DNA of 64,000 nt. Origin: Rhynchospora pubera (Eukaryota > Streptophyta > Magnoliopsida > Poales > Cyperaceae). Every line of letters begins with the position of its first letter. Position 1 is the first letter of the stretch. Below, piece by piece: positions 12,301 through 23,453 of the stretch. The notes beneath the pieces are model-generated. The model was not told the DNA's origin. It saw only the letters and a program-made list of their open reading frames with translations, and did no database searches. Where the stretch lies: the NCBI GenBank assembly GCA_028095005.1, contig CM051463.1:4200295-4264294 (forward strand). Reading direction: 5' to 3'. The translations under genes were made by a program, and so were the position numbers.

Positions 12301-13874
12301 GTTATGAAAGCCAAATATCCTTTGCAACCTTTCGCCAACAATTGAGTGGCTTGAATTGCGGATATTATTATTGGGGTTTCTTTCCTCTCTCCTACTAATT
12401 TGAATGGTACACGCCCTGGGGGATTGAATGTAACCATTTTTCGGTAACAATCAACACTAGCATGGTAAGTGAATAACCAATCCATGCCTAGAATGGCATC
12501 AAAATCTCGAAAATCTAATAATATCAGGTTTGCTAACATTGATTCTTCTCCAACTCTAACCTCACAAGATTTGAATACACGATCGGTTAATAGAGAGTTT
12601 CCAACAGGTGTGCCAACTAACAACTTAGTTTCTAGGGGTTCGTGTTTTCTTCCTAGTTTTTGTGCAAATGAAGGTGACACAAATGAATGTGTGGAACCGG
12701 GATCAATCAAAATTCTAGCAGGTACATCACAAATAAGAATTGTACCTTGGATAACAGATCCTGATGCTTGAACATCTTGTTCAGTTAGTGCGAATACTCG
12801 TGCATGACCTCCCATCTTCTGTTGAGGGTAGTTCTTGTGTTGGGTTTGATTCTTCTTAGGACATTCTCGTGATAAATGCCCTGGTTGATAACAGTTGTAG
12901 CAAACTGGTTTGTCGAAAGAACATGCATTTGACATATGGTCTGGCTTGCCGCACTTAAAGCATGTTGCTCTCTTCTTCTCTATGACTCCATTCTTCTGTG
13001 GGTTCGGGCGCTTGTCTACCTTCTGCTTTTGGTTATTCTTCAAATTCCTTCCTTCACGCTGTAGTCGAGCCTTGTGATTTTCTTCAACAACCAATGCCTT
13101 ATTGACTACTAAGGCATAGTCCGTCAATTCAAATACCGCCACTTTCTCCTTAATTGCAGGATGAAGTCCCCGCTCAAAATGTTTCGCCTTTAATTCTCGT
13201 GTTGCGATTAAATGAGGGGCAAAACGAGATAGTTCATTAAATGATTCTTCATACTCTTGTACGCTTCTACTACCTTGTGTGATAGTGAGAAACTCTTCAG
13301 CCTTCTTATTTCGGACACTCAAAGGAAAGTATTGTTCGTAAAAAGCTTCACGGAAATTCTCCCATGTTATAGGAATATCATCTACAAAAGTTCGCCTTTT
13401 CGTACTCCACCAAGCATCTGTATTACCTTCCAAGACGAAGGTCACAAATGCAATCTTTTCTTGGTCAGTACAGTTGATCGCCTCAAACGTCTTCTCAACT
13501 TGGTGAATCCATTTTTCTGCAATGAGAGGGTCTGATCCACCAGAGAAAGGTTTTGGACCCAAACTCTTGAATTGATTCAGCTTTCCATTGGCTCCTCCAG
13601 TTGGGGTAAACACTTCACTTGAGGATTGTTGACGACTAATTAATTGCACCAACGAATCCTGTGTTCGTTGTTGCCGCTCGAGTAATTCCATGAATTGGTC
13701 CATTCGTCCCATCTGAGCATTCGAGTTGCTATCATGTTCTGGAGTAGGATTAGGAACAACTCCTTCCGTCACTCCTGTCGCACGGTTGGCATGCAAATTC
13801 ATCCTTCCGTTGACAACAGGTGGTGTTTCAGCACCAAAAGGAACACGTGCGGTACGCTTTCTTCTACCAGCCAT
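9369..13874 (-). CDS. Ty3/gypsy Gag-Pol polyprotein (chromovirus, Tekay/Del-like), intact
   Basis: A single 1501-residue open frame. Order: Gag capsid-like region (about 105-270); two CCHC zinc knuckles (CFKCGKPDHMSNAC at 305-318, CYNCYQPGHLSREC at 325-338); aspartic protease (active Asp 391 in LIDPGSTHS); reverse transcriptase with catalytic FIDD (Asp 726 and 727); RNase H (about 865-985, Asp in YSDASINGLG); integrase with HHCC zinc finger (CLVCQQ near 1124-1129) and the D,D,E core (MDFVTGLP, ISDRDPRF, GQSERT); and a C-terminal chromodomain-like segment ending VRWQHHNDNEATWERED. The domain order protease-RT-RNase H-integrase defines Ty3/gypsy. The tail and the long LTRs suggest the Tekay/Del group; that placement is an inference. 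The frame has no stop or shift, so the element may have moved recently, though its 3' LTR is damaged. Confidence 0.95.
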   Translation of the reverse strand: MAGRRKRTARVPFGAETPPVVNGRMNLHANRATGVTEGVVPNPTPEHDSNSNAQMGRMDQFMELLERQQRTQDSLVQLISRQQSSSEVFTPTGGANGKLNQFKSLGPKPFSGGSDPLIAEKWIHQVEKTFEAINCTDQEKIAFVTFVLEGNTDAWWSTKRRTFVDDIPITWENFREAFYEQYFPLSVRNKKAEEFLTITQGSRSVQEYEESFNELSRFAPHLIATRELKAKHFERGLHPAIKEKVAVFELTDYALVVNKALVVEENHKARLQREGRNLKNNQKQKVDKRPNPQKNGVIEKKRATCFKCGKPDHMSNACSFDKPVCYNCYQPGHLSRECPKKNQTQHKNYPQQKMGGHARVFALTEQDVQASGSVIQGTILICDVPARILIDPGSTHSFVSPSFAQKLGRKHEPLETKLLVGTPVGNSLLTDRVFKSCEVRVGEESMLANLILLDFRDFDAILGMDWLFTYHASVDCYRKMVTFNPPGRVPFKLVGERKETPIIISAIQATQLLAKGCKGYLAFITVNQNEKLDIQNIPIVREFPDVFPEDLPGLPPNREKEFTIDLVANTKPISKAPYRMAPVELEELKKQLQELLDKGFIRPSTSPWGAPVLFVKKKDGSMRLCIDYRQLNQATVKNKYPLPRIDDLFDQLQDTQVYSKIDLRSGYHQLKIHEEDVPKTAFRTRYGHYEFLVMPFGLTNAPAAFMDLMNRVFRPYLDQFVIVFIDDILIYSKSQEEHEQHLRIVLETLRKEKLYAKLSKCDFWLSEVMFLGHVISSAGIFVDPKKIEAVLSWKRPTNVSEIRSFLGLAGYYRRFVEDFSKIAAPLTRLTQKNVKFDWGDACERSFEELKTRLTSAPVLVIPTGGEGFAIYSDASINGLGCVLMQHGKVVAYASRQLKNHEKNYLTHDLELAAIIFALKIWRHYLYGQTFEIFTDHKSLKYIFTQKEMNMRQRRWMDFLKDYDCTIKYHPGKANVVADALSRKTAGYAANLLVQKWKTLERISDLHLKAVAETHHGFLASLRAEPELITKIKKFQLEDPYLQSIKDELIKGEKLGFELENKNIVKFHGRLCVPNNLDLKMKLMDEAHKSKFTIHPGSTKMYRDLREKFWWNGMKRDVAEYVSKCLVCQQVKAEHQVPAGKLQNISFPEWKWERITMDFVTGLPRTKKGYDAIWVIVDRLTKSAHFIPIKVTYSMDKLAELYIEMIVKLHGVPVSIISDRDPRFTSNFWKKLHEALGTRLHFSTAFHPQTDGQSERTIQTLEDLLRACVLEFSGSWDSHLPLVEFLYNNSYHSSIQMAPYEALYGRKCRSPVCWDEVGEKKLLGPEMVQMANEKVQLIRKRLLAAQSRQKSYADKKRRDTEYKIGEHVFLKVSPSKGVMRFGKKGKLAPRYVGPFEILERIGTVAYRIALPPSLANIHNVFHVSLLKKYVSDPSHVLTYEPLNVREDVSYVEQPAQILDQKEHVLRNKVISLVKVRWQHHNDNEATWEREDEVRGKYPYLFI

Positions 13875-13956
13875 ATCGACCTAGGGTAATAATTAACTTA
13901 GTTAAATCGTCACTCACTAAATAATTTGAGACACTAGGAAAAATCATCTTAATTAT

Positions 13957-13968
13957 GCTCTGATACCA
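13957..13968 (-). other. Primer-binding site (initiator tRNA-Met) of the gypsy element
   Basis: On the minus strand TGGTATCAGAGC matches the complement of the 3' end of plant initiator tRNA-Met. It lies 8 bases inside the 5' LTR boundary at 13977, where minus-strand priming is expected. Confidence 0.85.
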
Positions 13969-13976
13969 TTAAAAGC

Positions 13977-16106
13977 TGTCACACCCCGAGAGAGCATTTT
14001 TTTTTCTCAGAATGTACACAACTTAACAGCAATCATAAATTGAGCATCATTAAAATAATAAAGTCTCAAATACAAAATCAGGTCCATCTGACCCTAAACG
14101 AGTTTATAATCTCGCAGCGGAAAACATACTAAAATAACAAACTTCCTGATAATATCTAATAAATAATCTTAAACTACTCATAATTAAAAATTAAATAACT
14201 TCTAAATTAACTCCACGCAGCGGCTCCAGCTATTAGCAATAATCTTACTCCGACACTGTCTCTGTGGATTAAAAATGGTGGTGAGTATAATTTTCAACTC
14301 AGTAGGAACAATCTCGACTTCCAACCTCTGGAAGTCAATCGGAGATAAATTCAAAGATTATATAATTTAATAAATCAACTTAATGAAATGCATCAAAATT
14401 CAACTACTTGTCAACACAATAAAATGTGTACTTTCTTTGGAATATAATAAAATAATCATCATAAAAATTATTTTATTTTGGGGAACCAACGTCATCAACA
14501 TACTTTGGCCACACTTTGGAATGGATCCAGACTACGTCAGTTAGGAACCATTTCGCAGTCCCAACACCGATGGAGTGGCATTTCCACCTGCCACAGTGGA
14601 AATACGTTCCTTCTAACACCCTGAAGGAACCGACTTCCGCCACGTCTGACGGACTACTAATCCCGAAGGAATCGCCAACCAGGTACCGGTCAAAAATAAT
14701 AAATTCTCCTCGTGTGTAATTTTAATCATCAATTCTATTGACTTCCCCATAAAACATAATTTCACCATCATAAATTCCATAAATCACCGATTTATAATCA
14801 TACAAAAAATAGTATAAGATTTTCAAATAAAATGACGGACTAGCTATATAATCATTAAGTATATAACGAAATAGGACATATTAATTTCACATTATTTGTA
14901 AATATAAATAATATGGCCGTAATCAATTTTGAAAAGTTTCTAGCATATAAGTTTCACTTAAAATAAAATAACAACACAGTGTTTAAAATAAGAAAGATGA
15001 TATAATCTTTGATTTTCAAAATAGACCTGCCGTTTATTGAACATATATTGATCCATAAATTTATAATGATGCTTTAGAACTTTTTATAAGCTTTCCAAAG
15101 AATCAAAGTTTGTAAAAATCAGAGTTAAATTGAAGGACTTATGGTATTTCAAAGTGAGCATGGAAATCAAATAGAATTTCAGAATTTCTAAAAAATAAAT
15201 TTCATCAATGGGATTCGAACTTGGGTTTGGGCTGTAGAAAGCCCTATTGACACGGGCACAACCAGCTAAGCTTCAAGCACTTTTGTGAAATAATGGTAAA
15301 TAGTACTTATTTAAACCACATAGTCGGACCTTTCTTCTCCAAACAGAACAGCCCGCGTTTTTAACAGTTAAAAATGTGTTTTTCATTTTCATGGTAAAAC
15401 ATATACAACTATATCTTTATATCTATTCTAACTGATTATAAGTTACTACTTGATACTATTTTGGATCAAAGTAACCAAATGGGATTGAAATTCAAAAGGA
15501 AAAGGATGGAACAACGAAGGTCGGGACGGCCCCTACCTTAACGACGAACTCTTCGGGGAGACACCGTACGCCCTTTCTGCTATAGCCCGCTCCTGCCCAA
15601 GCTCCTTCTCGCTCTCTCAAACTCTCTGAACTCGTTTATTTGTGATTTTGATTTGGTTTGAGAGCATGGTGAACCATGCACCTCTATTTATAGCTAAAAT
15701 TCTCACCTAACACCTTTCCATAATTTACACATGCATTTTGAACGAGATTTCGGCTTCTAAATGTTCACACAATGTAGTTGCAAAGTTTTACCATCTTCTT
15801 CTCGCATTAATGGCTATGTCTAATCATGTTTCACCATGAACACCACGTGTTTGTTGAAATGCCTGAGAGAGGGCCGAGATTATTGACCATTTTAGCACAT
15901 TATTTTGTGTGAAATCAGTAGCCCACACTTCTCTTACGGCTATGTAAATAGTTGGGCGGCTAGATTAGGCTATTACCTCATGTGTTAAATGGATTTGTAT
16001 ATGTTAATATTTGAATGACTGTTATGTGTTTGACAGAATGCTTAAGTGATTAACATATCATGCTTATTCATTAGTATTGGTTTAGAATTAAGCTACTGTT
16101 ATAACA
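13977..16106 (-). repeat. Full-length LTR shared by both gypsy copies
   Basis: 2130 bases, TG...CA type in the element's orientation. It contains the segment 15138-15745 that is lost from the left LTR, including a TATA box and a downstream CT/GA-rich leader. The segment near 15205-15275 (GGATTCGAACTTGG wording) resembles the T-arm of a tRNA, possibly an old tRNA-derived insertion within the LTR. Confidence 0.9.
15684..15692 (-). promoter_or_regulatory. TATA box of the retroelement LTR promoter
   Basis: TATAAATAG on the minus strand, followed by GAGGTGCATGG and a pyrimidine/purine leader. Transcription from here would run through the gag-pol frame and then antisense into the permease exon. 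The left LTR has lost this site. Confidence 0.65.
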
Positions 16107-18446
16107 TCCTTCCCCCCTTAAGAAATTTCGTCCTCGAAATTTGACATACCTTAAATGAAGAGATATGGGTACTTCCCTCGAACTTCATCTTCACGTTCCC
16201 AAGTTGCTTCATTATCATTGTGGTGTTGCCAGCGCACTTTCACTAATGATATCACCTTATTACGCAACACATGCTCCTTTTGATCTAAGATTTGAGCTGG
16301 TTGTTCCACATAACTCACATCCTCACGTACATTTAGGGGTTCGTACGTAAGAACATGAGATGGATCTGAAACATATTTCTTTAGAAGCGACACATGAAAA
16401 ACATTATGGATATTTGCCAAAGATGGTGGCAAAGCAATTCTATAGGCAACCGTTCCAATTCTTTCCAAAATTTCAAATGGACCGACATATCTGGGTGCAA
16501 GTTTGCCTTTCTTTCCAAACCTCATTACTCCTTTAGAAGGTGACACCTTAAGAAATACATGTTCTCCTATTTTGTATTCAGTGTCACGTCTTTTCTTATC
16601 TGCATAACTCTTTTGTCTGCTTTGTGCTGCTAGTAATCGTTTTCTAATGAGATGCACCTTTTCATTAGCCATCTGTACCATCTCTGGCCCAAGTAATTTC
16701 TTTTCTCCTACTTCATCCCAACATACTGGAGATCGACATTTTCGACCATAGAGTGCTTCATATGGAGCCATTTGTATACTAGAATGATAACTATTATTAT
16801 ATGAAAATTCTACCAATGGTAAATGTGAATCCCAACTTCCAGAAAATTCTAGCACACATGCTCGTAATAAATCCTCTAATGTTTGAATTGTTCGTTCAGA
16901 TTGTCCATCTGTTTGGGGGTGAAAAGCAGTACTAAAGTGAAGTCGAGTCCCTAGAGCTTCATGTAACTTTTTCCAAAAGTTTGAGGTAAATCGGGGATCT
17001 CGATCTGAAATGATACTAACTGGAACACCATGGAGTTTCACAATCATTTCAATATAAAGCTCGGCCAACTTATCCATGGAATATGCCACTTTAATTGGAA
17101 TAAAATGAGCCGATTTAGTTAAACGATCCACAATCACCCATATCGCATCATATCCTTTCTTAGTTCTTGGTAACCCTGTTACAAAATCCATTGTTATTCT
17201 TTCCCATTTCCATTCTGGAATGCTAATATTTTGTAACTTTCCAGCAGGTACTTGATGTTCTGCTTTCACTTGTTGACATACTAGACATTTTGATACATAT
17301 TCTGCAACATCTCTTTTCATTCCATTCCACCAAAATTTCTCACGTAAATCCCTATACATTTTGGTACTACCTGGGTGTATTGTAAATTTGGACTTGTGTG
17401 CTTCATCCATTAACTTCATTTTTAAATCAAGATTATTAGGCACACAAAGTCGACCATGAAATTTGACAATATTCTTATTTTCCAATTCAAATCCAAGTTT
17501 CTCTCCTTTTATTAACTCGTCTTTAATTGATTGTAAATAGGGATCTTCCAATTGAAACTTCTTGATTTTTGTGATAAGTTCAGGTTCGGCTCTTAAACTA
17601 GCCAAAAATCCATGATGAGTTTCTGCTACTGCTTTCAAGTGTAAATCATTTCAAGTGTAAATCACTTATCCTTTCTAACGTTTTCCATTTTTGCACTAAG
17701 AGATTTGCCGCATAACCGGCAGTCTTTCGACTCAATGCATCTGCTACTACATTTGCCTTTCCTGGATGGTACTTGATTGTACAATCATAATCTTTTAAAA
17801 AGTCCATCCATCTCCTTTGTCTCATGTTCATCTCCTTTTGAGTGAAAATATATTTTAAACTTTTATGATCTGTGAATATCTCAAAAGTTTGCCCATAAAG
17901 ATAATGTCTCCAAATTTTAAGGGCAAAGATAATGGCAGCAAGTTCCAGGTCATGAGTGAGATAATTTTTCTCATGGTTCTTCAATTGTCGCGAGGCATAG
18001 GCCACCACCTTTCCATGTTGCATTAGCACACATCCTAATCCATTGATAGATGCATCGCTATAGATCGCAAATCCTTCTCCACCGGTTGGTATCACCAAAA
18101 CTGGTGCACTGGTCAATCTAGTTTTCAGTTCTTCGAAACTTCTTTCGCAAGCATCACCCCAATCGAACTTCACATTCTTCTGGGTTAATCTCGTTAATGG
18201 TGCGGCTATTTTAGAAAAATCCTCTACAAATCTCCTATAATAGCCAGCAAGACCAAGAAAACTCCGAATTTCTGAAACATTAGTTGGTCTTTTCCAGCTT
18301 AAAACCGCTTCTATCTTTTTTGGATCAACAGATATCCCAGCACTAGATATCACATGTCCCAAAAACATTACCTCACTAAGCCAAAAATCACATTTGCTTA
18401 GTTTGGCATAAAGTTTTTCTTTTCTTAGTGTCTCTAAAACAATTCT
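16107..18446 (-). pseudogene. Truncated second gypsy pol copy (part of RT to integrase), frameshifted
   Basis: Nearly identical to the C-terminal half of the complete Gag-Pol. It holds a stretch from inside reverse transcriptase, just after the catalytic region, through RNase H (17646-18368 open), then integrase and the chromodomain-like tail (16151-17638 open). The two open pieces are out of frame because a 16-base segment (TTTCAAGTGTAAATCA) is tandemly duplicated near 17636-17667. Everything upstream of RT residue ~765, with gag, protease and the outer LTR, is missing. The cut at about 18446 joins directly to permease exon sequence. The copy is non-functional. Confidence 0.9.
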
Positions 18447-18499
18447 ATCTTAAAACTGCCTTCAGCACGGTGGGAATGATCGTTAACAAAGATTTTACT

Positions 18500-20076
18500 G
18501 TAAGTAAACACATCAATCTCCTTTCCATCTTTAATGGGTAAGTAAACATGATTGCGAACTTCCTAATTTTAAAACATTCATTTTCGTAATCTATTTATTT
18601 TAATTTAATTTTGAATTATCATTGAAATTTTAAAAAAAAGTGAAGAATTTTGTTGGGAGTAGTTGGTTGAGTGTTCAAATGTAATAAATCAAATTGCTTT
18701 CAATTTTAACTTGCACTCAAATATGACTATCAGGCATAATGTTTTACATCTATTACACTTAGTGCATGCATTCTATTGGTAGTTCATTGGACACAAAGTT
18801 GATGAGGCCAGAAGCCCAGAAGCCTCATATGATAATGCAGTCCCATTTAATGCACATGCACTTATTCAACAGAAATAAATTCAATCAAACGATATGGACC
18901 CTACCAATTACTCGGAAGGATGAGCCATATCTAACAGCCTTGATTAAATTTCGGCACATCTGGATGTATATATGTCATGTGACGTTTTACTTTGAATCTA
19001 CTACTACTAGTTATAGATATGCATCTCATAAGTCATAAAAAAACAACTTCGTGGCAACATCTAAAGGGTTCAGAATCGGTGATGGCAAGATCTTCCAGAT
19101 TCAGTATAAAAACAATTTAGTGGCATAACATAAGGACGTAATTAACGTACTATTAATTTATTATTCTTTTCCAAAAAAGTATATATCTTTGACCGGAGTA
19201 ATATATACAGTATACTCTACGTACGAAAAATCAATACCATTTATAAGCTGCTCTGCATATTTATTTATTTTATTCCTTTTCAGTTTCTTAGCACAAGGGA
19301 AAAAATATGTGGGATTGTAAGTTTGTGACAACAAATATTGCGTTGGCTTATATATTTATATTCCAACACGACCAACCCAATTATAGATTAAACTTCAAAT
19401 GATCTTACTCTGGCACTGGCAGGACGATTTAAATCATAGTTCGATGGTTATCCCAATTAATATTATGTTATGTACATATACATTGATTTGCGAACAAACT
19501 CATGATTAATTACATTTTCTGTGTAATAAATGCGCTTATGTAATTTTTACAGGGAAAACAATAATTTGTCTCCCATAATAAGTTTGCATATGATACATTT
19601 TTAAAATATATTTGTTATTTTGTGTTTAATTAAAACAAGTACATATATAGACCTAGCTAGTATTTTTAATACCAAACCGGCATCCCTACTGGCCAGTGGC
19701 TGAAATCATATATTTTTTTTAAAAAAAAAATTTCCGGTATTTGCTCTTTTTATCGGATACAGCTGTTTCAGTCAATGTTCCACTTGCTGGTATTACTGGA
19801 ATTTTCTGCAATGTATTGTATTAAAAACACTGGATCTACTCACTGTTTATGAAAAAAAAATAATAATTCAACTGTTCCAATTAAAACAAAAATATGGGAT
19901 TTGACATTGCACCAATTAAAGGTTCAACATAGAAGGTTTATGAAAAATTAAATGGTCGGAGTTGATTTCCAGAACTAAAATTAACCATTTGAGATGGCAT
20001 AGTGCTGACCCTTTTGCTGCGTAAATAATAATAATAATTAAACATATGACAAAAACAATTATATAAATAAATGCAG
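18500..20076 (+). other. Intron of the broken purine permease
   Basis: Starts GTAAGTAAAC and ends ATGCAG, the same intron position as the intact paralogue but about twice as long. AT-rich. I see no transposon ends inside; the open frame at 18766-19038 looks accidental. Confidence 0.75.
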
Positions 20077-20394
20077 GCAATCCATCGAGAAGCTCGTGAT
20101 TTCGAGCTTGGCGAGGCCAGATACTACATTGTGCTAGTCGGGAGTGCCATCATGTACCAATGCTTCTTTGTAGGCACGGTTGGTGCCATCTTCTATGGCT
20201 CAGCTCTACTAGCCGGAGTTATCATGACCGTCCTCATACCAGTTACTGAGGTTCTTGCCGTGGTGTTTTTCAGCGAGCCGTTTAGCACTGGTAAAGGAGT
20301 CGCTTTGGCACTCTCGCTATGGGGCTTTGTTTCATACTTCTATGGCGAAATCAAAGGCAAGAAGGCTAGGGAAACTGTCAATGGGACCAGCTAG

Positions 20395-22002
20395 TTATTA
20401 AACAGGTACGTACGTAGTAAATGTTATCTTCCTTATCAGAGTATCATAATTTCTGGACGTTGGGAGAAGATAAGGCCAAGTTGGATATAAATACTTTAGA
20501 GATGATTACATGCATTTATTTAAAGATAAAAAATGCATTTATTGACTGAAGTAAAAAAATATTTACGTAATTTTTATGTTTTTCATCAGAATTATGAGCC
20601 TTATGTCAATTTTTATGTCACACATCTTATGTGATTTAGATCACGGTGATGATTACCTTTTTATTATTTTTCATGTTGAAAGTGAAAAGCCAGAGAGTCG
20701 GATTTTTCTTCTGACACACACACACACACGTTGAGATAAGGCAAAACATTTGTTTTATGCGAAGTCGTTAAGAAATGGAAATCTTCTCAATTTAAATTTT
20801 CTATAAAATATATAATTTGTTGTAATGTTTTTAAAACCGAACCGGCCATCTAAACGGTTCGGCGGTTTAACCGGTTAACCACTTGCTTCCGTGGAACCGT
20901 GTTCCTTCATTTCTCTTTACGAGGATAAATGCATTTGTGAGGAGGCATGCATTGTCATCTTGTGCTCATTTTCTACACTTTTCCTATGTTACTTTAATGA
21001 GCTATCCTATATTTCTTGGAATGTTATAGACTCCTATATCTGAGGTCTGAACTGTGAAAGAACACTCATATATGAGTCTTGACTAGTGTGATGGGGACGA
21101 TCGGAACATGACAAAATAAGCGACATCGACATTGGGCCATATTAAGCTTCTCAATTAGTTGGGCTTAAGGCCTAGTTAAGAAACCAAATTATACTAAATA
21201 GGCCATTGGGCTTTGTTCTAGCAAACATTTACTGATATCAAATTTAATTTAAGTTCAGACTAACTTGAGTATAAACTTTAAACGGCCGGCAATATTATTC
21301 GACTTGGCAGAATGATTGTTATATCAGAAAATATTGGAACATGTTAAAATTTATAAAAGAAGTATACATATATCAATCCTGCGATTGCTAATTATTTCCT
21401 ATACTTGTCTCTATATAGGTCAAATCTAGCTTAATCACATCTGCTCTCTTACAATGATGTAGTTCATTTAACCTATTGGGAGGAATAGCAAATATTCTCA
21501 TTTTCTGAAAATTCTGTTCGGAATTTAGTCTTTTTCATGTTTTTGTTCGACAATGATTTGGAAAGTAATGAAACAAAATCTGACGTCAGAAAATAAGCCC
21601 TCTTGGCTGGTAGCACTGATTATAATGTACCAGGACAAAATTATGGATTCAGGGCAGATGCTTGTATTGGCCCAACCATATACTGAGTTGTAATACACGC
21701 CTAATAGGCTAATTCTTCCCAAGAGCTTATGATTACAACAAAGATGCATAAATTAAAGAAAAAGAGAACATGAAGACGAAACTCCAACAAGAACAAAAGC
21801 TGATTTGACATTTGGTAACGTATGAGAAGATCAGAGCTCTTATTGACACGACGCCAGAAATGAAGCAGATAATTAGTACCACATATTTATTATCCAACAA
21901 TCAACATCTATGTAATAATAATAAGTAATAACCATCTTGCACTTGATTCATCAATCCCCTTTATTTCTAGAAGTTACATCATTCAACAGTACTCTGCTTT
22001 AA
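20395..22002. other. Intergenic DNA between permease and GST array
   Basis: Contains a short AC dinucleotide run (20714-20729) and a GC-richer patch near 20835-20900 with AACCGGTTAACC-type wording. The stretch 21060-21300 has ordinary intergenic character. No gene that I can support. Confidence 0.5.
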
Positions 22003-23261
22003 TCAAGGCATATTGGAGAGGAGTTGGTTGCGTCGTATTTTGCTCATCTCAGAAGTCTTGTCTCTGGGTGGCAGAATTGACTTGATCACGTCGACCTCTA
22101 AAAATCTTCCGAACCATGCTTTCAGCAATGGTGCATTTGCATCATCAACCATACTAACATTCACTGTCTCCTCTATAATTGGCAGCCAGAATGCGTACCA
22201 ACCGATCGCGAGATCTAAATAGTTGATACAGTCTCCTCCAAAGAACTTTTTACCCTCGAGAGCTTGCTCTAAAGTCTTGAAAACTTCACGAGCCTCTTCT
22301 ACCGCCTTCTGCTGCACCTCCCCTTCCTTGGAAAATACATGAAGAAGACTCATAGTACCCTGTTTACATATATAGGATAAACACATAAACCCAAATTAAA
22401 TAGAACTTGTCAATTTTGTGAAAAAAAAATGACATTAATGTGTCGAAATGGACAAGGATAGATAGGTATACACATGTATGTCTGTACCATAAGGCCACTC
22501 ATTTTAGAGCATAAGAGAGCATTCAGGAATATTTATACTTAATGCACGGATATATTTTCAAGTCGTCTTCTCCTTCTTCTTTATTATTATTTTTAATATA
22601 TATTGGGGATTTTGTTAGAGGGGTATGACCCAATGACTTTTGCAAGCTTTTGGTCATGTAAAAGGTACAAAGAAAACTGTAAATACAATACACTTGCCCT
22701 TGTCACGTTCTCTGTGCAGCACATATTTTCAATTTAAACAATTCCCGATATTCTTTATACTTTGAAGCCACGGTAATTAGAACGGAACTGATTATTTGTT
22801 TTATGTAGCTTAATCGTGTCCCAAAAATATCAGAATATTAGCTCTCTGTCAAAACCAATAAATTCACCAACTAATTAACCAAATAGTACTATATGGGAAG
22901 AAAAAAAAAGTAAAAAACTAATAGGAGTTCCATGATATACCTTATCGTCAGCAAACTTAGCCCAGAATCGAGCCTGAGCCAGGTCATACGGATCTTTCGG
23001 CATGATCGAGTACCCCTCTTTCCATGTCTCATCTATATACTCGATGATTACTAACGACTCAGCAAGCGGCTTGCCGTTATGTACCAGCACCGGGATCTTT
23101 TTGGTGACCGGGTTGAGCCGAAGCAGCTCCTCACTCTTGCTGAATGGTATGCTCTCGTTCACGTACTCGTACTCGATTCCTTTGAGCTTGAGGGCCCACT
23201 CTACCCTCTTGGTAAAGGGGCTGGCCCACATGCCAAACAGCCTTACTTCTTTATCTGCCAT
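22003..23261 (-). CDS. GSTU: Tau-class glutathione S-transferase, intact, two exons
   Basis: Cytosolic enzyme that conjugates glutathione to electrophilic xenobiotics and stress products; tau is a plant-specific class. Exon 1 is 22941-23261 (107 codons) and exon 2 is 22003-22359 (118 codons plus stop), giving 225 residues, a normal length. The phase-0 intron after ADDK is the conserved tau position. The N-terminal thioredoxin-like domain carries the catalytic serine (Ser14 in WASPF) and glutathione-site residues in TKKIPVL (53-59) and AESLVI (67-72, Glu68-Ser69). The helical C-terminal domain has FFGGDCINYLDLAIG. Within the array its exon 2 is the most divergent: it begins GTMSLLHVF rather than C-I/L-x-A and ends RRNQLLSNMP. 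It lies at the 3' end of the array, nearest the permeases. Confidence 0.93.
22360..22940 (-). other. Intron of the first GST gene
   Basis: Minus-strand GTATATCATGG to AAACAG, 581 bases, AT-rich. It is the shortest intron in the array and free of recognisable insertions. Confidence 0.85.
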
Positions 23262-23304
23262 AGTTGTGTACGTATTGTTGTCTGGTTATGAATGAAATGT
23301 TTGG

Positions 23305-23315
23305 TCTTATTTGTA
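23305..23315 (-). promoter_or_regulatory. TATA-like box of the first GST gene
   Basis: CTACAAATAAG on the minus strand, about 45-55 bases before the ATG. The same word at the same distance precedes the intact GST at 61.7 kb, and a canonical TATAAATAAG precedes the pseudogene at 28.6 kb. Conservation of the site across the array supports it. Confidence 0.5.
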
Positions 23316-23453
23316 GAGAACCAGAGATGAAGAGTCAATAGTGGTGGCCACAATTTCAAAAACCATCTATCGGTCAATTTGAATTTTCTCTCTCAATTTT
23401 TTTTTTTTAAGAAAGAGGAAGGTCTTTGCCATCTAATTTTTTCTGAAGTTAAA

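Larger units (their letters stand above)
7803..18446 (-). mobile_element. Ty3/gypsy chromovirus composite: LTR, full internal region, shared LTR, truncated internal region
   Basis: Read on the minus strand, the block is a truncated internal copy (18446-16107), an LTR (16106-13977), a complete internal region (13976-9325) and a second LTR (9324-7803). The middle LTR has a primer-binding site on one side and a polypurine tract on the other. It therefore serves as the 3' LTR of the truncated copy and the 5' LTR of the complete one. LTRs begin TGTTATAAC and end GGTGTGACA. The two internal copies are nearly identical where they overlap, as are the LTRs, so the arrangement is young. LTR-LTR recombination between identical elements is the simplest origin. 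The far end, including the second copy's gag region and outer LTR, is deleted into the permease exon, so the target duplication cannot be tested. Confidence 0.9.
7275..20394 (+). pseudogene. Purine permease disrupted by retroelement sequence in exon 1
   Basis: Second PUP-family gene, paralogous to the intact one upstream. Exon 1 begins at ATG 7275 and is open through GSTGSPLILRLYFLKGGKR and DDWLYAYGISYLPVSTSS to about 7802. The reading is then cut by the LTR at 7803. The exon resumes after the retroelement block at about 18447-18499, reading KTAFSTVGMIVNKDFT before a GT donor (GTAAGT). The intron is 18500-20076. Exon 2, 20077-20394, begins AIHREARDFELGEARYYIVL and ends with a normal stop. Compared with the intact paralogue, about 48 residues of membrane region between these exon-1 pieces are missing, so the insertion came with, or was followed by, a deletion. 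Both retained parts still read open, which suggests recent loss. If transcribed through the element, the protein would end a few dozen codons into the LTR. Confidence 0.92.
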
